A DNA stretch of 5,022 nucleotides from an uncultured Lachnospiraceae bacterium (GTDB lineage Bacteria > Bacillota > Clostridia > Lachnospirales > Lachnospiraceae), in NCBI GenBank assembly GCA_900313745.1, contig OMSM01000397.1, positions 1-5,022 of the forward strand. Direction: 5' to 3'. This document shows, piece by piece, positions 4,694 to 5,022 of this stretch (positions within the stretch are counted from its first letter, which is position 1; each line of letters opens with the position of its first letter). A model generated the notes under the pieces. It saw only the letters and a program-made list of their open reading frames with translations. It was not told the origin of the DNA and searched no databases. A program made the translations under genes and the position numbers.

Positions 4694-5022
4694 TGTGCAA
4701 AGATATCATTAAGTGAATAGATAATCGTATCACCGCTGGCAATGACCACTACCGCATCCCCCTGCTCATAGCTGGAGCTGCCGTTGGCGATCTCGGTGCT
4801 TCGGTGATGGGTGATGCTGGCAATCAGCACGTTGGGCTTAAGCTTAATGTTGCGGAGCGGCTCACCGCAGTGCATGGTATGCTCATCCACACTGAACTCC
4901 AGGGCTTCCGCCTGGTTGTCCGCGATCATATGGATCATCAGAGCCTCGCCTGTCTGCACCTGTTTTGCCCGGACATAGCGCACTATCCTCGCGCTGCAGA
5001 GATCCTTCGGCGAAACCACGGA
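4690..5022 (-). CDS. trkA: Trk potassium uptake regulator TrkA, C-terminal part (5' end outside window)
   Basis: The last 110 residues are visible. TrkA is the cytoplasmic NAD(H)/nucleotide-binding RCK protein that gates TrkH; full-length proteins have two RCK units and about 450 residues. The visible part starts in SVVSPKDLCSARIVRYVR, the end of the second Rossmann-like domain. It continues into an RCK-C (TrkA_C) domain at about residues 26-110, with EALEFSVDE, GEPLRNIKLKPNVLIASI and EQGDAVVVIA. A GTG within the frame at 5019 is not a start, because the family sequence continues past the window edge. The stop TGA overlaps the trkH start by 4 nt. The gene pair trkA-trkH therefore encodes both halves of one transporter in one unit. 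Confidence 0.93.
   Translation of the reverse strand, partial: SVVSPKDLCSARIVRYVRAKQVQTGEALMIHMIADNQAEALEFSVDEHTMHCGEPLRNIKLKPNVLIASITHHRSTEIANGSSSYEQGDAVVVIASGDTIIYSLNDIFAQ

Noticed and set aside
1..5022. CRISPR array, insertion sequence, phage or defence genes
   Set aside because: There are no regularly spaced repeats, no transposase or integrase-like frames and no abrupt change in composition. The window is contiguous housekeeping genes.

Overview
The window is ordinary housekeeping chromosome from a bacterium of the Firmicutes type, most likely class Clostridia and possibly a higher-GC, Lachnospiraceae-like lineage. This rests on the zinc-type L33 with its YCRFCRKHTLH tail, the short single-span SecE, the strong AGGAGG-type ribosome binding sites and the TrkH filter sequence GTAGTGGFG. 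The family-level placement is an inference from protein style, not from a search. Every supported gene lies on the minus strand, so genes are read from the right edge (5022) towards the left edge (1).

Right block (5022 to 2003): the C-terminal part of trkA (K+ uptake regulator, cut by the window edge) overlaps trkH (K+ channel subunit) by 4 nt (ATGA). glf (UDP-galactopyranose mutase) follows after only 24 nt. These three look like one transcription unit. A weak hairpin plus a seven-T tract after glf probably ends it.

Left block (1874 to 1): rpmG (L33), secE, nusG, rplK (L11) and the first codons of rplA (L1), the classic secE-nusG-rplKA order. The 178-nt gap between nusG and rplK holds three consecutive hairpins, an extended -10 promoter candidate and a structured leader. 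rpmG-secE-nusG and rplK-rplA may therefore be two overlapping units.

The most informative non-coding signal is a pair of matching RNA elements, one directly ahead of rplK and one directly ahead of rplA. Both contain the identical 11-mer TAACGTGGGAG, exactly 500 nt apart, and both end in CCAC-N-AAGGAGG, so a GTGG/CCAC stem closes just before the Shine-Dalgarno sequence. They resemble the ribosomal protein L1 binding site, which mimics the L1 stalk of 23S rRNA. The likely job is feedback repression of L11 and L1 synthesis by L1, here with one site per cistron. Other points are a NusG with about 65 extra N-terminal residues, and a glf gene attached to a potassium uptake operon. I see no mobile element, CRISPR array, tRNA or rRNA, and no wholly new system. 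No gene-free stretch exceeds 300 bases.
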